Shown here in pieces: positions 33,166-41,447 of a stretch of DNA of 64,000 nt. How positions within the stretch are numbered: position 1 is the stretch's first letter; the number at the start of each line of letters is the position of its first letter. The notes under the pieces are model-generated. The model worked only from the letters and a program-made list of their open reading frames with translations. It was not told the DNA's origin and did not search any database. Origin of the DNA: a virus; the IMG/VR virus record IMGVR_UViG_3300042560_001323, positions 62,001 to 126,000 of that record. One strand, given 5' to 3'. A program made the translations under genes and the position numbers.

Positions 33166-33376
33166 TGTCAATCTTTTTAAAAAGGATTTCTTGAAGGGTT
33201 TTTAGGGCCTCGTATTGTTGGTCAACTGCAGAGATATTCTCAATAGAAACAAGAATTTCACCTATTAGACGAATCACTACAGGCTTTTCGGTTCTAGATG
33301 CAAAACTTAGGGCATTGCGAATATGTGAGGCGGCTTCACTAAGTTCTTCTTGTACTCGTTCAGAAATTTGGTTCAT
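33149..33376 (-). CDS. Helical protein
   Basis: Seventy-five residues, MNQISERVQEELSEAASHIR. Predicted all-helical; no known family. Confidence 0.6.
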   Translation of the reverse strand: MNQISERVQEELSEAASHIRNALSFASRTEKPVVIRLIGEILVSIENISAVDQQYEALKTLQEILFKKIDNDRDS

Positions 33377-33618
33377 TGTTGGTTTTGTAAGGATTTGAGT
33401 TTAGGATAAATCGTTTTAGCTAGATGATACCGGCCACTATCAAAACTATCATACCAACCGGCATATTCTTTTGAAAGAATTTGTTCTAGTTCTTTTAGAA
33501 TAGAATCAATTGTTTCGGGTGGGTTGGGTAGAGATGGAGTTGGGCCATAATCTGTAATAAGAGACGCTGTTCCAAAAGTCTCTTTCATATAAACTGGATC
33601 TCGGTCTGTTTTTGCCAT
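33373..33618 (-). CDS. Unknown protein
   Basis: Eighty-one residues from ATG 33618 (MAKTDRDPVYMKETFG); an upstream TTG gives a longer form. Contains ILSKEYAGWYDSFDSGRYH. No family recognised. Confidence 0.55.
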   Translation of the reverse strand: MAKTDRDPVYMKETFGTASLITDYGPTPSLPNPPETIDSILKELEQILSKEYAGWYDSFDSGRYHLAKTIYPKLKSLQNQQ

Positions 33619-33672
33619 TGTTTTAGTGAGTTGTGTCTCTGGTGATAGTTGGATAAATTGGTTCAATTTTAC

Positions 33673-33813
33673 TTATGTTGCACCAATCTGGGTTTCCCTA
33701 AAGGTGCTGCAAAGTTTTCGTTGCTCAGTTTGAGTTTTTGTGGTAAGTTGCCTATGAATGCGGGGAATAAAAACAAACCCGCAAACTATGGTTGAAGTAA
33801 TTACATCAATCAT
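33673..33813 (-). CDS. Small protein with hydrophobic N-terminus
   Basis: Forty-six residues, MIDVITSTIVCGFVFIPRIH then a basic tail; a single short hydrophobic stretch. The start at 33813 overlaps the stop of the upstream gene. Weak evidence, no family. Confidence 0.45.
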   Translation of the reverse strand: MIDVITSTIVCGFVFIPRIHRQLTTKTQTEQRKLCSTFRETQIGAT

Positions 33814-34054
33814 CCGCCGAAACAAAACGTTGTGGATGTTGAGTAATTACAGAGTTCCAAACTTCTGGAAACTGCAAGTCAACTCGCTCAATAGAATATT
33901 CTAGAAAGGCAATTGCTGCATCTAATGCTACATCTGGATTTTCAGATTTTTCACGAGTATAATAGAGCATCTGTTTAACGTGTTCAAAGTTAAACAGAAG
34001 TTGTTCCATTTCACTTAATGAATCAAAAGAAGAAATGTAATGTGCGTCAAACAT
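33806..34054 (-). CDS. Unknown helical protein
   Basis: Eighty-two residues, MFDAHYISSFDSLSEMEQLL start, helical. Two bases separate it from the end of the AAA ATPase gene upstream. No family recognised. Confidence 0.6.
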   Translation of the reverse strand: MFDAHYISSFDSLSEMEQLLFNFEHVKQMLYYTREKSENPDVALDAAIAFLEYSIERVDLQFPEVWNSVITQHPQRFVSADD

Positions 34055-34056
34055 GA

Positions 34057-35130
34057 TTAAATGAATCCTACAGTAGATTTTGCTTTAAGTTGGCTAGAAA
34101 AAGGCTGACGATTAAAGACTTCAGCTAGTGAAACTTTTCCGTCAAAAAGTTCTTGCTCCAGTTTAAGAGCCTCGGATACTGCATTAGCCTGTTGTGCAGT
34201 AAGATTCTCAAAGTTAAGAATATCAAAGCAACGGCCTGGGCGAATAAGAGCCGGATCAATTTCTTTAACCGAAGGAAGATTTGTTGTAAAAATAATCTTC
34301 TTATGTTGATTGCTAACTAATCCATCCCCAATATTGAGGAATTTCATAATCATATGATTTCCGTCCTTTCTCGGCCCAAGGAAGGTATCAGAATCTTCAA
34401 GAACCAAAAGTTGACTATTATCATCACCAATAAAGTTGGCAAAGAAACTATCGTCTTCAAGAATCTTTACATCGTAGGAGACGATAGCATTGCTTTTAGT
34501 ATGTGCAATAAGGCCCCGTAGAAATGTAGTCTTTCCAGTTCCAGGTGGACCAATAAGAATGAGAATAGAAGCCCTAGACTTCATATATTCATCATAATAA
34601 TCTTCAAGTGACTTTTCACCGAGAAATGGATAGAACTCTTTAATTGGATAGTTGTCAGTTAAAACCGGAAGAGTTATGCTATCACCTTTTCGGTTGTAGA
34701 CCCATTCAATCGATGAAACAACTTCCTCAAAATTATCTTTAAAGAGCTGTTGCACTCTTTGAACCTCTTGCTCTTCTCCGAAAATTTGAACACTTGTTGA
34801 GTTTCGGTGAATAGCGCGAATTTCAATAACACATTGTTCACTCTTAAGAAGAAATGAATATTGCGTCTGCGAAATAACGAAATCTGGTAAAACCGCTTTT
34901 ACAAACTCTTTGAGATTTTCTGGATTAGTGTAAAACTTGTAATCGGCCTTAAATACATTTTCTGAATTTTCCCAAGAAGAGTTGAGGAACTTGCCGAGAA
35001 TGAAGTCTGAATAACAAATTTCTTGATAAGAGATGGAGTCGTTTGGCATTTCCTTTTTCATTGGTTCATCCACATCATAGAACATTTTTGAGCGGGTTGG
35101 GCAGTAAGTGGCCAGTTTTGCAACTGTCAC
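34057..35130 (-). CDS. AAA ATPase, paralogue of 2259-3356
   Basis: 357 residues from GTG 35130 (GTGA overlap). Walker A GPPGTGKTTFLRGL, Walker B LLVLEDSDTF, sensor IIFTTN and ALIRPGRCFD. Paralogue of the 2.3-3.4 kb gene, sharing the DYYD lead-in and the same motif spacing. Divergent N-terminus. Two copies suggest duplication with specialised partners. Confidence 0.8.
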   Translation of the reverse strand: MTVAKLATYCPTRSKMFYDVDEPMKKEMPNDSISYQEICYSDFILGKFLNSSWENSENVFKADYKFYTNPENLKEFVKAVLPDFVISQTQYSFLLKSEQCVIEIRAIHRNSTSVQIFGEEQEVQRVQQLFKDNFEEVVSSIEWVYNRKGDSITLPVLTDNYPIKEFYPFLGEKSLEDYYDEYMKSRASILILIGPPGTGKTTFLRGLIAHTKSNAIVSYDVKILEDDSFFANFIGDDNSQLLVLEDSDTFLGPRKDGNHMIMKFLNIGDGLVSNQHKKIIFTTNLPSVKEIDPALIRPGRCFDILNFENLTAQQANAVSEALKLEQELFDGKVSLAEVFNRQPFSSQLKAKSTVGFI

Positions 35131-35327
35131 AGTTCATAATATTCGTCTTTTGGTTTTTTCTTTTGAAGTTTAATGAAATCTCCCGCCCGGTCGTATGAAC
35201 GAAAAAATATCCTGTGCGGCGGAAAACTGGTTTCCCAATAATCCCAGTACACAAAAAAACGTTTATACTGTGGAACATAAATGGTTAAGCCTTCTATGTC
35301 TGTTGTTTTTTTGATTCTGTGACTCAT
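35127..35327 (-). CDS. Small aromatic protein
   Basis: Sixty-six residues, MSHRIKKTTDIEGLTIYVPQ start, FFVYWDYWETSFPPHR. Unknown. Confidence 0.55.
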   Translation of the reverse strand: MSHRIKKTTDIEGLTIYVPQYKRFFVYWDYWETSFPPHRIFFRSYDRAGDFIKLQKKKPKDEYYEL

Positions 35328-35572
35328 TTTTTGGGTTGCGTTTTTTGGAGGGTATAATCTTTTGCTTTTAAAGCATTCCGTTTAATATATTTTTCCATAT
35401 CAATTTTATCTTTAAACCAACAAGTCTTCTTTTCGCCCCTATCTGAATGTTGCAGCTCAAATGGAAAACTCAGATGAAAAGGCTTTGCATTCGGCTGTTC
35501 AACTGGTAGCGGGGCATTTGCAGGAGGATTTACCTTTGTTGTTGCATTGAGATTTCTACGCTTTTTTGCCAC
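35324..35572 (-). CDS. Small basic protein
   Basis: About 82 residues from GTG 35572, chosen for CAGGA upstream; a TTG at 35590 is possible. Basic and Pro/Asn-rich (RRNLNATTKVNPPANAPLPV), then HLSFPFELQHSDRG. No family recognised. Confidence 0.5.
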   Translation of the reverse strand: MAKKRRNLNATTKVNPPANAPLPVEQPNAKPFHLSFPFELQHSDRGEKKTCWFKDKIDMEKYIKRNALKAKDYTLQKTQPKK

Positions 35573-35753
35573 TTTCTCGTCCTGCTTCAAATGCTGCTTT
35601 TAACCAAGATAGAAAAACTCTCTCGGCTTCCTTCTTTTGCAGTTCGTCACCATCTTTTAAATAATGGTCACAATCTCCGAAAAACCTTTCACTCTTAAGA
35701 GAGAAATATTCAAGATAATAAAACCATTCGTCAAATGTGCTTTTTGTTTCCAT
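35556..35753 (-). CDS. Unknown helical protein
   Basis: Sixty-five residues from ATG 35753 (METKSTFDEWFYYLEYFSLK), C-terminus AGRESGKKA. Unknown. Confidence 0.55.
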   Translation of the reverse strand: METKSTFDEWFYYLEYFSLKSERFFGDCDHYLKDGDELQKKEAERVFLSWLKAAFEAGRESGKKA

Positions 35754-35889
35754 TATCAACCCTCAAAGTCTTTAAATAATTTTGATAACGGAGAAATTTT
35801 TGAATCGTTGGTTCTACCCCTAGACTCTCACAACAAAAAGTGTAACTAAGGAACTCGAACCAGGGGGCAGTGGAATCAAAATCACTCAT
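35731..35889 (-). CDS. Unknown small protein
   Basis: Fifty-two residues from ATG 35889, overlapping the upstream stop. FDSTAPWFEFLSYTFCCESL start, ends basic (DNGNKKHI). Unknown. Confidence 0.5.
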   Translation of the reverse strand: MSDFDSTAPWFEFLSYTFCCESLGVEPTIQKFLRYQNYLKTLRVDNGNKKHI

Positions 35890-36478
35890 CTTCTTCTTCA
35901 GGTTTAAGGTCATAGTAGCACATATCTTCTTCATATCGGTGAAAAATACTACTACACGCCTCAACAAACGAATTTGAGATTTTCATAACATTCTCGTGAC
36001 TGTCCTCAAAGTTATTCGTCAAAGAATCAATAAAATCTTCAGAAGGAATTTTAGCAAACAAAAGAGTAAGGGCGGCAATCAGATAACCACCAATCCAATG
36101 GGCAGGAGAAACATCTCTCATAACTAAGATTCTATCAAAAGTGCTCGGCTCATCTTCTTCTAATTCTTCATCCTCACTATAATATGCGATTCTCTGCATT
36201 CCGCAGAGCCATACTAATTCCATCATTAGATAGTTTTGCCCGTCGCTATCCAATGGCAATAAGTCTTCTTTTGTTGGAACCTTTCCACACTGCAAAACCT
36301 TAATAATCTCATCTGGAACATCTTCCAGTTCAATGTCTTCATAAAGAGCGGAATCCAGATTATAGCGGCTTTGTAAGCATTCAATAAACTCAACTGTAAA
36401 TTCTGATGTGGATTCACTTTCAGCCTTAAGAGAGGCAACCATACTATTCAGTTGGGTAAAATCAAGTTCTTCAGTCAC
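35882..36478 (-). CDS. Acidic protein
   Basis: 198 residues from GTG 36478 (GTGA overlap). Strongly acidic with a hydrophobic helix near residues 130-145 (WIGGYLIAALTLLFA). C-terminus LKPEEEDE. No family recognised. Confidence 0.6.
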   Translation of the reverse strand: MTEELDFTQLNSMVASLKAESESTSEFTVEFIECLQSRYNLDSALYEDIELEDVPDEIIKVLQCGKVPTKEDLLPLDSDGQNYLMMELVWLCGMQRIAYYSEDEELEEDEPSTFDRILVMRDVSPAHWIGGYLIAALTLLFAKIPSEDFIDSLTNNFEDSHENVMKISNSFVEACSSIFHRYEEDMCYYDLKPEEEDE

Positions 36479-36726
36479 AGTTTTGGTTCCTCACTTTTTT
36501 TAACATTTTTGACAAGTTCTCTGATGAGGAGACGGTATTTAATTTCCATTCTTAGACGGACTAATGGATTTTTTGGATGATTATTCATCAACCACCATAA
36601 ACCAGCAATCTTAACCCTGAGAAATTTAAGATTAAGAATAATGTATTCAGCAAACCTCGGTTCTATGTAAAGAAGGTAAAACAAGAAGCCAAAAAAGATT
36701 ATAAGAGTTTGAAAATAAAGATTCAT
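36475..36726 (-). CDS. Membrane protein
   Basis: Eighty-three residues, ATG 36726. One N-terminal span (YFQTLIIFFGFLFYLLYI) followed by a basic, amphipathic body. Possible inner-membrane anchor. Confidence 0.6.
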   Translation of the reverse strand: MNLYFQTLIIFFGFLFYLLYIEPRFAEYIILNLKFLRVKIAGLWWLMNNHPKNPLVRLRMEIKYRLLIRELVKNVKKSEEPKL

Positions 36727-36823
36727 TTTTTGTAGGGTTTAATTGTTTGCTCTGGGCCAATTTGGACTGGACAATTGGGAACAGTTTTTCTGAGTTCGAG
36801 AAAAATATGAACTTTTTGTTTAA

Positions 36824-37051
36824 GTGAGAGGAAAAATATGGGTAAATAATAGTTCAATTGAAATGATGGTTGTTTCGGACCAAATACCAAAAGGATTCGT
36901 TAAAGGAAGAATTAAAGAGAAATGTTTTTCAAATGTAACAAAAAGGGCAAAAGCAAAAGGAACGCATTGGTGGAATAATGGAACAATTGAAAAAATGTCT
37001 AAAATTCAACCCGATGAAACCTTTGTGCAAGGTAGACTTAAATCCAAGTGA
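36824..37051 (+). CDS. Orphan WWNNG-repeat protein, possible homing-endonuclease remnant
   Basis: Seventy-five residues from GTG 36824. Two similar units, WVNNSSIEMMVVSDQIPKGF and WWNNGTIEKMSKIQ then FVQGRL, match the WWNN...GR segment near the C-terminus of the homing endonuclease at 37908-38765. It is a plus-strand gene in a long minus-strand stretch with no nuclease domain. Probably a decayed or minimal DNA-binding module. Confidence 0.5.
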   Translation: MRGKIWVNNSSIEMMVVSDQIPKGFVKGRIKEKCFSNVTKRAKAKGTHWWNNGTIEKMSKIQPDETFVQGRLKSK

Positions 37052-37055
37052 TTAA

Positions 37056-37832
37056 CTATAAATTTAAGTAAAAGTGTGGATTAAACCCCGTGTTTTGTCC
37101 GGGATACCCGACAGGATTACATATAACCCGACACTCTCCAATTTTGTAATCAAAAGGAGTATGCGTATGCCCGTGGATAAAGTATTTAATTTGAGGGTGT
37201 TTCATAATCAACTCATCTAAATCACTACAATACGCACTATTACACGATGAAGTTTTATACTCATCTGCAATGGAGCGATAACTTGGAGCGTGATGACTAA
37301 TCACGAATACATTCTCTTTGAGAGTTTCAAGTTGATTGAGAAGATAATCCCTACTTTTAAGATGAAAGTTTAGCGTATCTTGTGCTCTCAACTTTCTATA
37401 ATTGGAACCAATACGAATGACTTTATAATCATTCATATATTGCTCCGCATCCATCATTTCTATAGGATTTCCATTACGAAAGTTAGTCCATAGAGTGAAC
37501 CCCACAAAAGCCCAATCCCCAATCTTGATAGTATCATTCTCTAATAGATGAAAGTTATTAGGAAGATGCTCCTTTAAGGTTTTAAAAGTTCCTTCAAAAT
37601 TGAACCCGAAGTGTTCGTGATTTCCTAACACATAAAGAACTTGATTAAAATTCTTGGAGCAATTCTCCAGAAATGTATAGTAAACATTGTGAAGATACCC
37701 ATTAGTCTTAAAATACTTAACCGAAAGAATATCTCCCGCTAAGATTAGTACATCTCCGCGTCCTAAATCTGGAAGTATTTGACAAGAAATATAATGGTCA
37801 AGGTGAATATCTGATGCGATCCGAACCTTCAC
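37056..37832 (-). CDS. Metallophosphoesterase
   Basis: 258 residues. SDIHLDH, AGDIL, LGNHEH, SHHAPS and HGHTHTPFDY give the complete calcineurin-like metal-ligand set. A distinct subfamily from the LpxH-like protein at 28690-29406. Substrate unknown. Confidence 0.82.
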   Translation of the reverse strand: MKVRIASDIHLDHYISCQILPDLGRGDVLILAGDILSVKYFKTNGYLHNVYYTFLENCSKNFNQVLYVLGNHEHFGFNFEGTFKTLKEHLPNNFHLLENDTIKIGDWAFVGFTLWTNFRNGNPIEMMDAEQYMNDYKVIRIGSNYRKLRAQDTLNFHLKSRDYLLNQLETLKENVFVISHHAPSYRSIADEYKTSSCNSAYCSDLDELIMKHPQIKYFIHGHTHTPFDYKIGECRVICNPVGYPGQNTGFNPHFYLNL

Positions 37833-37907
37833 TTTTATAGCTCCTTTACTTGAGTTCTTTCATTATAGCAGGTTTTAGGGCCTGTGCCCGTTTAGTGTGC
37901 CAGTTCA

Positions 37908-38765
37908 TCAGGTGGACTCCGATGTTAGTTTAAGTATTCTTAAAATATCTTTATGTGGAGATTTTCTTTTATTGCTTACGATATAATATAATGAATTTGG
38001 TTTATAGTTATTGTTCATTGCCCATTCAGATAAGCAAAAAATTATTTCACATCTACCGTCATTAAATTCAATTTTATAGTGTGATGAATTTGAATTTTTA
38101 TTTCCAGGTTTTGAATAATTACCAGTTAATGGTAATCTTCCAGGTTTCCATCCATTTGGGCATTCTGGGCAAAACTTTTGCTCACATTCATTATTCCACC
38201 ATTTATTTTTCTTTCTTTCATTAGTGAGCCTATCTACAATTTCTCTATCTATTTTATTTCCTTTTGAATAATTATTTCCCAATAAAGACTTACTAATTTT
38301 TCTTTTAGTTTCTTCGGTTAGAGGTTTACCTTTTTTTGCTTCACTCATTTTTCTTCTGGTTTCTTCTGATAGATTTTTACTCGCCTCACTCATTTTTCTT
38401 TTACTTTCTTCAGAATGTGATTTACCATAAAGAGGGTGATTTTTACCTTTACGACACTCACTCATTTTCCGTCTAGTTTCCATAGATAGATTTGCTGGAG
38501 CAACTCCACCATCACTTCTATTTCTCAATAAACCAGTACCTAAATCTTTTCTGCCGAAAACAGCAATCATATATCTTTCGTGATGGAGAGCTTCATCTTC
38601 TGTTAGATTTTGTTTTAGAAAGATTATTCTTAGTTTATCTTTAGGGGGGTTTACTTCATTTTTCCCTTTACGGTAAATTCTTCTTCCTTGTCCTTTCCCA
38701 ATATAATAAGGACTTCCATCTTCACGCAAATATGCGTAAGTATAAAACCTTTTTGGGTCTTTCAT
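37908..38765 (-). CDS. GIY-YIG-type homing endonuclease with NUMOD3 repeats
   Basis: 285 residues from ATG 38765, chosen over upstream codons because the catalytic domain begins here. YTYAYLREDGSPYYIGKGQG, then AVFGRKDLGTGLL, then NUMOD3 repeats (HSEESKRKMSEASKN, LTEETKRKISKSLLG) and a KWWNNECEQKFCPECP module. TATAAATA lies 27 bases upstream. It is closely related to the endonuclease at 25747-26511 in its catalytic domain. Confidence 0.85.
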   Translation of the reverse strand: MKDPKRFYTYAYLREDGSPYYIGKGQGRRIYRKGKNEVNPPKDKLRIIFLKQNLTEDEALHHERYMIAVFGRKDLGTGLLRNRSDGGVAPANLSMETRRKMSECRKGKNHPLYGKSHSEESKRKMSEASKNLSEETRRKMSEAKKGKPLTEETKRKISKSLLGNNYSKGNKIDREIVDRLTNERKKNKWWNNECEQKFCPECPNGWKPGRLPLTGNYSKPGNKNSNSSHYKIEFNDGRCEIIFCLSEWAMNNNYKPNSLYYIVSNKRKSPHKDILRILKLTSEST

Positions 38766-38791
38766 CTGCTCTATAAATTGACTTGCAATGC

Positions 38792-38799
38792 TATTTATA
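38792..38799 (-). promoter_or_regulatory. Late promoter TATAAATA
   Basis: Exact T4 late consensus 27 bases before the endonuclease ATG at 38765. A second exact box lies at 38871-38878. Confidence 0.6.
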
Positions 38800-38890
38800 T
38801 TTTTAAATTTTAAGGGGAAGTATGATAACTCCCCCAACCTGAAAAGATGCAAGTCAATTACAGGCATTAGTATTTATACCGCTAAAAAAT

Positions 38891-39064
38891 TTAATTTTCA
38901 TCATCTTTAAGTTTGGCAATTTCTTCCTGAATCCGGCATTGAAGTTCTTTTAGTTGAGTTGTAGAAACATCATAGTCGTCAAACTCATTATACTTTTTAA
39001 TTGACTTAATTGCCACGGAAAGGCAATAATCAAGATTTTGGAGGTCGTTCAAATTAAGATTCAT
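38891..39064 (-). CDS. Small helical protein
   Basis: Fifty-seven residues, MNLNLNDLQNLDYCLSVAIK. Acidic end. Unknown. Confidence 0.6.
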   Translation of the reverse strand: MNLNLNDLQNLDYCLSVAIKSIKKYNEFDDYDVSTTQLKELQCRIQEEIAKLKDDEN

Positions 39065-39123
39065 AGTTCTTTCTTAATGAAGAGTTGATGGTTACACCCT
39101 ACTAGATTTAGCCGGGTTGTGGG

Positions 39124-39130
39124 TATTTAG
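39124..39130 (-). promoter_or_regulatory. Late-promoter-like CTAAATA
   Basis: CTAAATA about 60 bases before the start at 39064, next to the recurrent boundary motif CCGTCCACT. Confidence 0.4.
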
Positions 39131-39148
39131 TGGACGGTTTGAGTACTG

Positions 39149-39192
39149 TCATAAGTCGTTAAAAGGGGGAACAACAAAGTCTTATCCTCAAG
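39149..39192 (-). pseudogene. Relic of an alanine-repeat gene 3' end
   Basis: The sequence corresponds to GKTLLFVP...NDL of the alanine-repeat family, with indels that break the frame (DKTLLFPLL). Only this 3' tip is recognisable, indicating a lost fifth family member. Confidence 0.6.
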
Positions 39193-39236
39193 ATTTGTCA
39201 AGGGTTAGGAGGTGAGGGTTTGCTGACAATATAAAT

Positions 39237-39431
39237 TCAGTTTAATTCTTGTTGGTTGATGTAGTGATAGACTGGTTCAGGTTCTAACTCTTTATAATAT
39301 TCGTGGTGTTCTTTAATTTGTTGAAGGGCTAGTTCTTTTGTTTTATACGAATAGCCAAAATCAGTCCACCACCACAAAAAGTTAATCTGTGGAGTAAAAA
39401 CTCCGTTGCGTTCTTCAATTCTGTATTACAT
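39237..39431 (-). pseudogene. Open frame with ATG-TAA start
   Basis: From ATG 39431 the next codon is TAA, after which the frame is open for 62 codons (YRIEERNGVFTPQINFLWWW, then YKTKELALQQIKEHHEYY) to TGA at 39239. The composition looks like a real protein. Either codon 2 mutated to stop, or translation begins at a rare start such as ATT. Confidence 0.45.
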
Positions 39432-39432
39432 T

Positions 39433-39837
39433 TTACCATTGCTCTTGTGGAAATTTGTTTTTTACATCATATAAGTCGTCATCAATAGTTTCAATTTTAC
39501 TTTCAATATATTGAAGACGTTCAAATAGATTTTTTAAAAACAGTTCCATTCCAGACTTTTCATACTCGTCATCTTTTAGTAAAGTTTCTATTAGGTTTCC
39601 CGATATTCCCGTAAACATTTGGCTTGCAAAATTCCACGAGTTAACATTTCCAATAAATTCCTCGTGCAACCAAAAATCTTTAAAATCCTCTCTAATCATA
39701 GTAAAATTGGCAGAGGGAGCATCGGTATAACCCATTTGCATTCCGTGTTGTCCATACTCGGGAAGATAAGGAAAAGTTTTGTCCCATTTGGCCTTCCCCT
39801 TTTTCGTTAATCCGTTTGGTTCTAAAAATACTAGCAT
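39433..39837 (-). CDS. Unknown 134-residue protein
   Basis: MLVFLEPNGLTKKGKAKW start, ends DVKNKFPQEQW. Contains GQHGMQMGYTDAPSANFTMI. No family recognised. It follows the glycan cassette. Confidence 0.6.
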   Translation of the reverse strand: MLVFLEPNGLTKKGKAKWDKTFPYLPEYGQHGMQMGYTDAPSANFTMIREDFKDFWLHEEFIGNVNSWNFASQMFTGISGNLIETLLKDDEYEKSGMELFLKNLFERLQYIESKIETIDDDLYDVKNKFPQEQW

Positions 39838-39886
39838 AGTTCAATTATTTTAACGATTATGAGCTTAGCACACCATCTTGATTTTG

Positions 39887-40687
39887 TCAAACCCCTTGTG
39901 CCACTTGTCCAGATGGCTCGGCGATGCGCCCATGATAAGGATTAAAATCTGTGATTTGTTCAAGAGAAACCTGTGCTCCTAATTGGGACCAGAAGTTAAA
40001 AATGCCGTCATAAGAATTTTTATGAAAAGCATCTAAGTGTTCCGGGTGAATAGTTGAGCCCATATCCAACTTATATAAAAATAGTGGACAAGCATACGTC
40101 ATACCAGCATTATAGATTAGGTCATCTGCGGTTGCTCTTGGTTTTACTCCATTGTCTAGTTTATATTTGTCATCTCTAATGTGTAGGTCAATAAGTTTTT
40201 TGGCATACCGGCGTGTAATGATATAACAAGCAGTGGAAAAACTGTTGACGAATCTTGTATGAATTGGAACACTAATATCACCAGTTGAGATAATTGCAAG
40301 TTGAATACAATCCCAGGCATAAGGAACTCTGCCAATAAAATCAACGAAAGTGAAATTCCAGAAGCGGGCAATACTAATGTCTACATCATCCTCCATAAAA
40401 AGAGCATAAGGAGACTCAGATGTTTCATACCACTCCTTAATTGCTTTTAGATGACTACAAGTGCAACCAATTTCACCACTTGTCATATTCTCTGGATAGG
40501 TTCCCCTCAAAATTTCACTAAGGTCAGATGCTCTACCATCATATGCAGAGATTCTTGTGTAGTTTTCAATTTCCCAATAAGAGAACTGCTCCTCCATATA
40601 TTTACGACGGTTTTCCTGATCATCTAGATTAATATAATAGATTGAAGGAAGATTTTTTAGTTTATATGCTGATTTGTTGATGTCCAT
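39887..40687 (-). CDS. GT25-family glycosyltransferase
   Basis: 266 residues. YYINLDDQENRRKYMEEQ, EIGCTCSHLKAI and FMEDDVDIS are GT25 (LPS biosynthesis protein) marks, with the DxD-like EDD. Adds a sugar to a lipopolysaccharide or virion glycan. Last gene of the glycan cassette. Confidence 0.82.
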   Translation of the reverse strand: MDINKSAYKLKNLPSIYYINLDDQENRRKYMEEQFSYWEIENYTRISAYDGRASDLSEILRGTYPENMTSGEIGCTCSHLKAIKEWYETSESPYALFMEDDVDISIARFWNFTFVDFIGRVPYAWDCIQLAIISTGDISVPIHTRFVNSFSTACYIITRRYAKKLIDLHIRDDKYKLDNGVKPRATADDLIYNAGMTYACPLFLYKLDMGSTIHPEHLDAFHKNSYDGIFNFWSQLGAQVSLEQITDFNPYHGRIAEPSGQVAQGV

Positions 40688-40751
40688 ACTTAAAATTAAT
40701 GAAGAATATCATTCAAAATATACAATAAAAGATTTGTCTTATTTCCATCTT

Positions 40752-41447
40752 TTACATTATAAAATGTGTCCCAGTTGCGGGCATTTCTAGAATGTAAAAA
40801 TTGCCAGCAAAATGAAGTTCAAAGTTATAGCCCAATGTGACACTCTGATCGGTTAAATCAATATCCTTGTATGCTTCTGGATATGTTGCTCCAGTATTTT
40901 TAAATTTTATGTTTTTATCTCTTAAGATTGTATATGTTCCACCACCACTATCAACTTTTTGCCCTTCCACTTCCCCACATTTCCAATTTATTTCAGCAAA
41001 AGAACTAGTCTTAAATGCAACAAGACCCGGCCAAATGTATTTAACATGTTCTCGCTGCTGCAGCAGCCCGAGAATATCGTAACCATTCAACTCTTCAACA
41101 AGATTCAAGTCTTCGGTGAGGAAAATATCGTGATCTAAAAATAAAACAATCTTATCATCTAGTCGTTTAACTATATTATCATAAGTCCACTGAAGGGCCT
41201 CTGAATGATATTGTGATGATTGTAGCCCATTTGGAGATTGATGGGGGCAATAGTATACTGAAAGTTCTTGATACTTTTCACTTATCTTTTTGCAGACAGC
41301 TTCAAACTCATTTACTAAACTACCATTTCTAGTGTCGTGAATGACATTTAAGTTAAAATCATTTAAAAGAAATTTTTTAAGACAATCTACTTGCAGTTCC
41401 AGTAAATCTGGCCTATTAAATGCAAACGTAAATATTTCTATTTTCAT
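40752..41447 (-). CDS. Glycosyltransferase-like protein
   Basis: 231 residues. N-terminal KIEIFTFAFNRPDLLELQVD and FLDHDIFL (DxD) indicate a GT-A fold. Family not certain (GT2-like). Overlaps the next gene's start. Confidence 0.7.
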   Translation of the reverse strand: MKIEIFTFAFNRPDLLELQVDCLKKFLLNDFNLNVIHDTRNGSLVNEFEAVCKKISEKYQELSVYYCPHQSPNGLQSSQYHSEALQWTYDNIVKRLDDKIVLFLDHDIFLTEDLNLVEELNGYDILGLLQQREHVKYIWPGLVAFKTSSFAEINWKCGEVEGQKVDSGGGTYTILRDKNIKFKNTGATYPEAYKDIDLTDQSVTLGYNFELHFAGNFYILEMPATGTHFIM

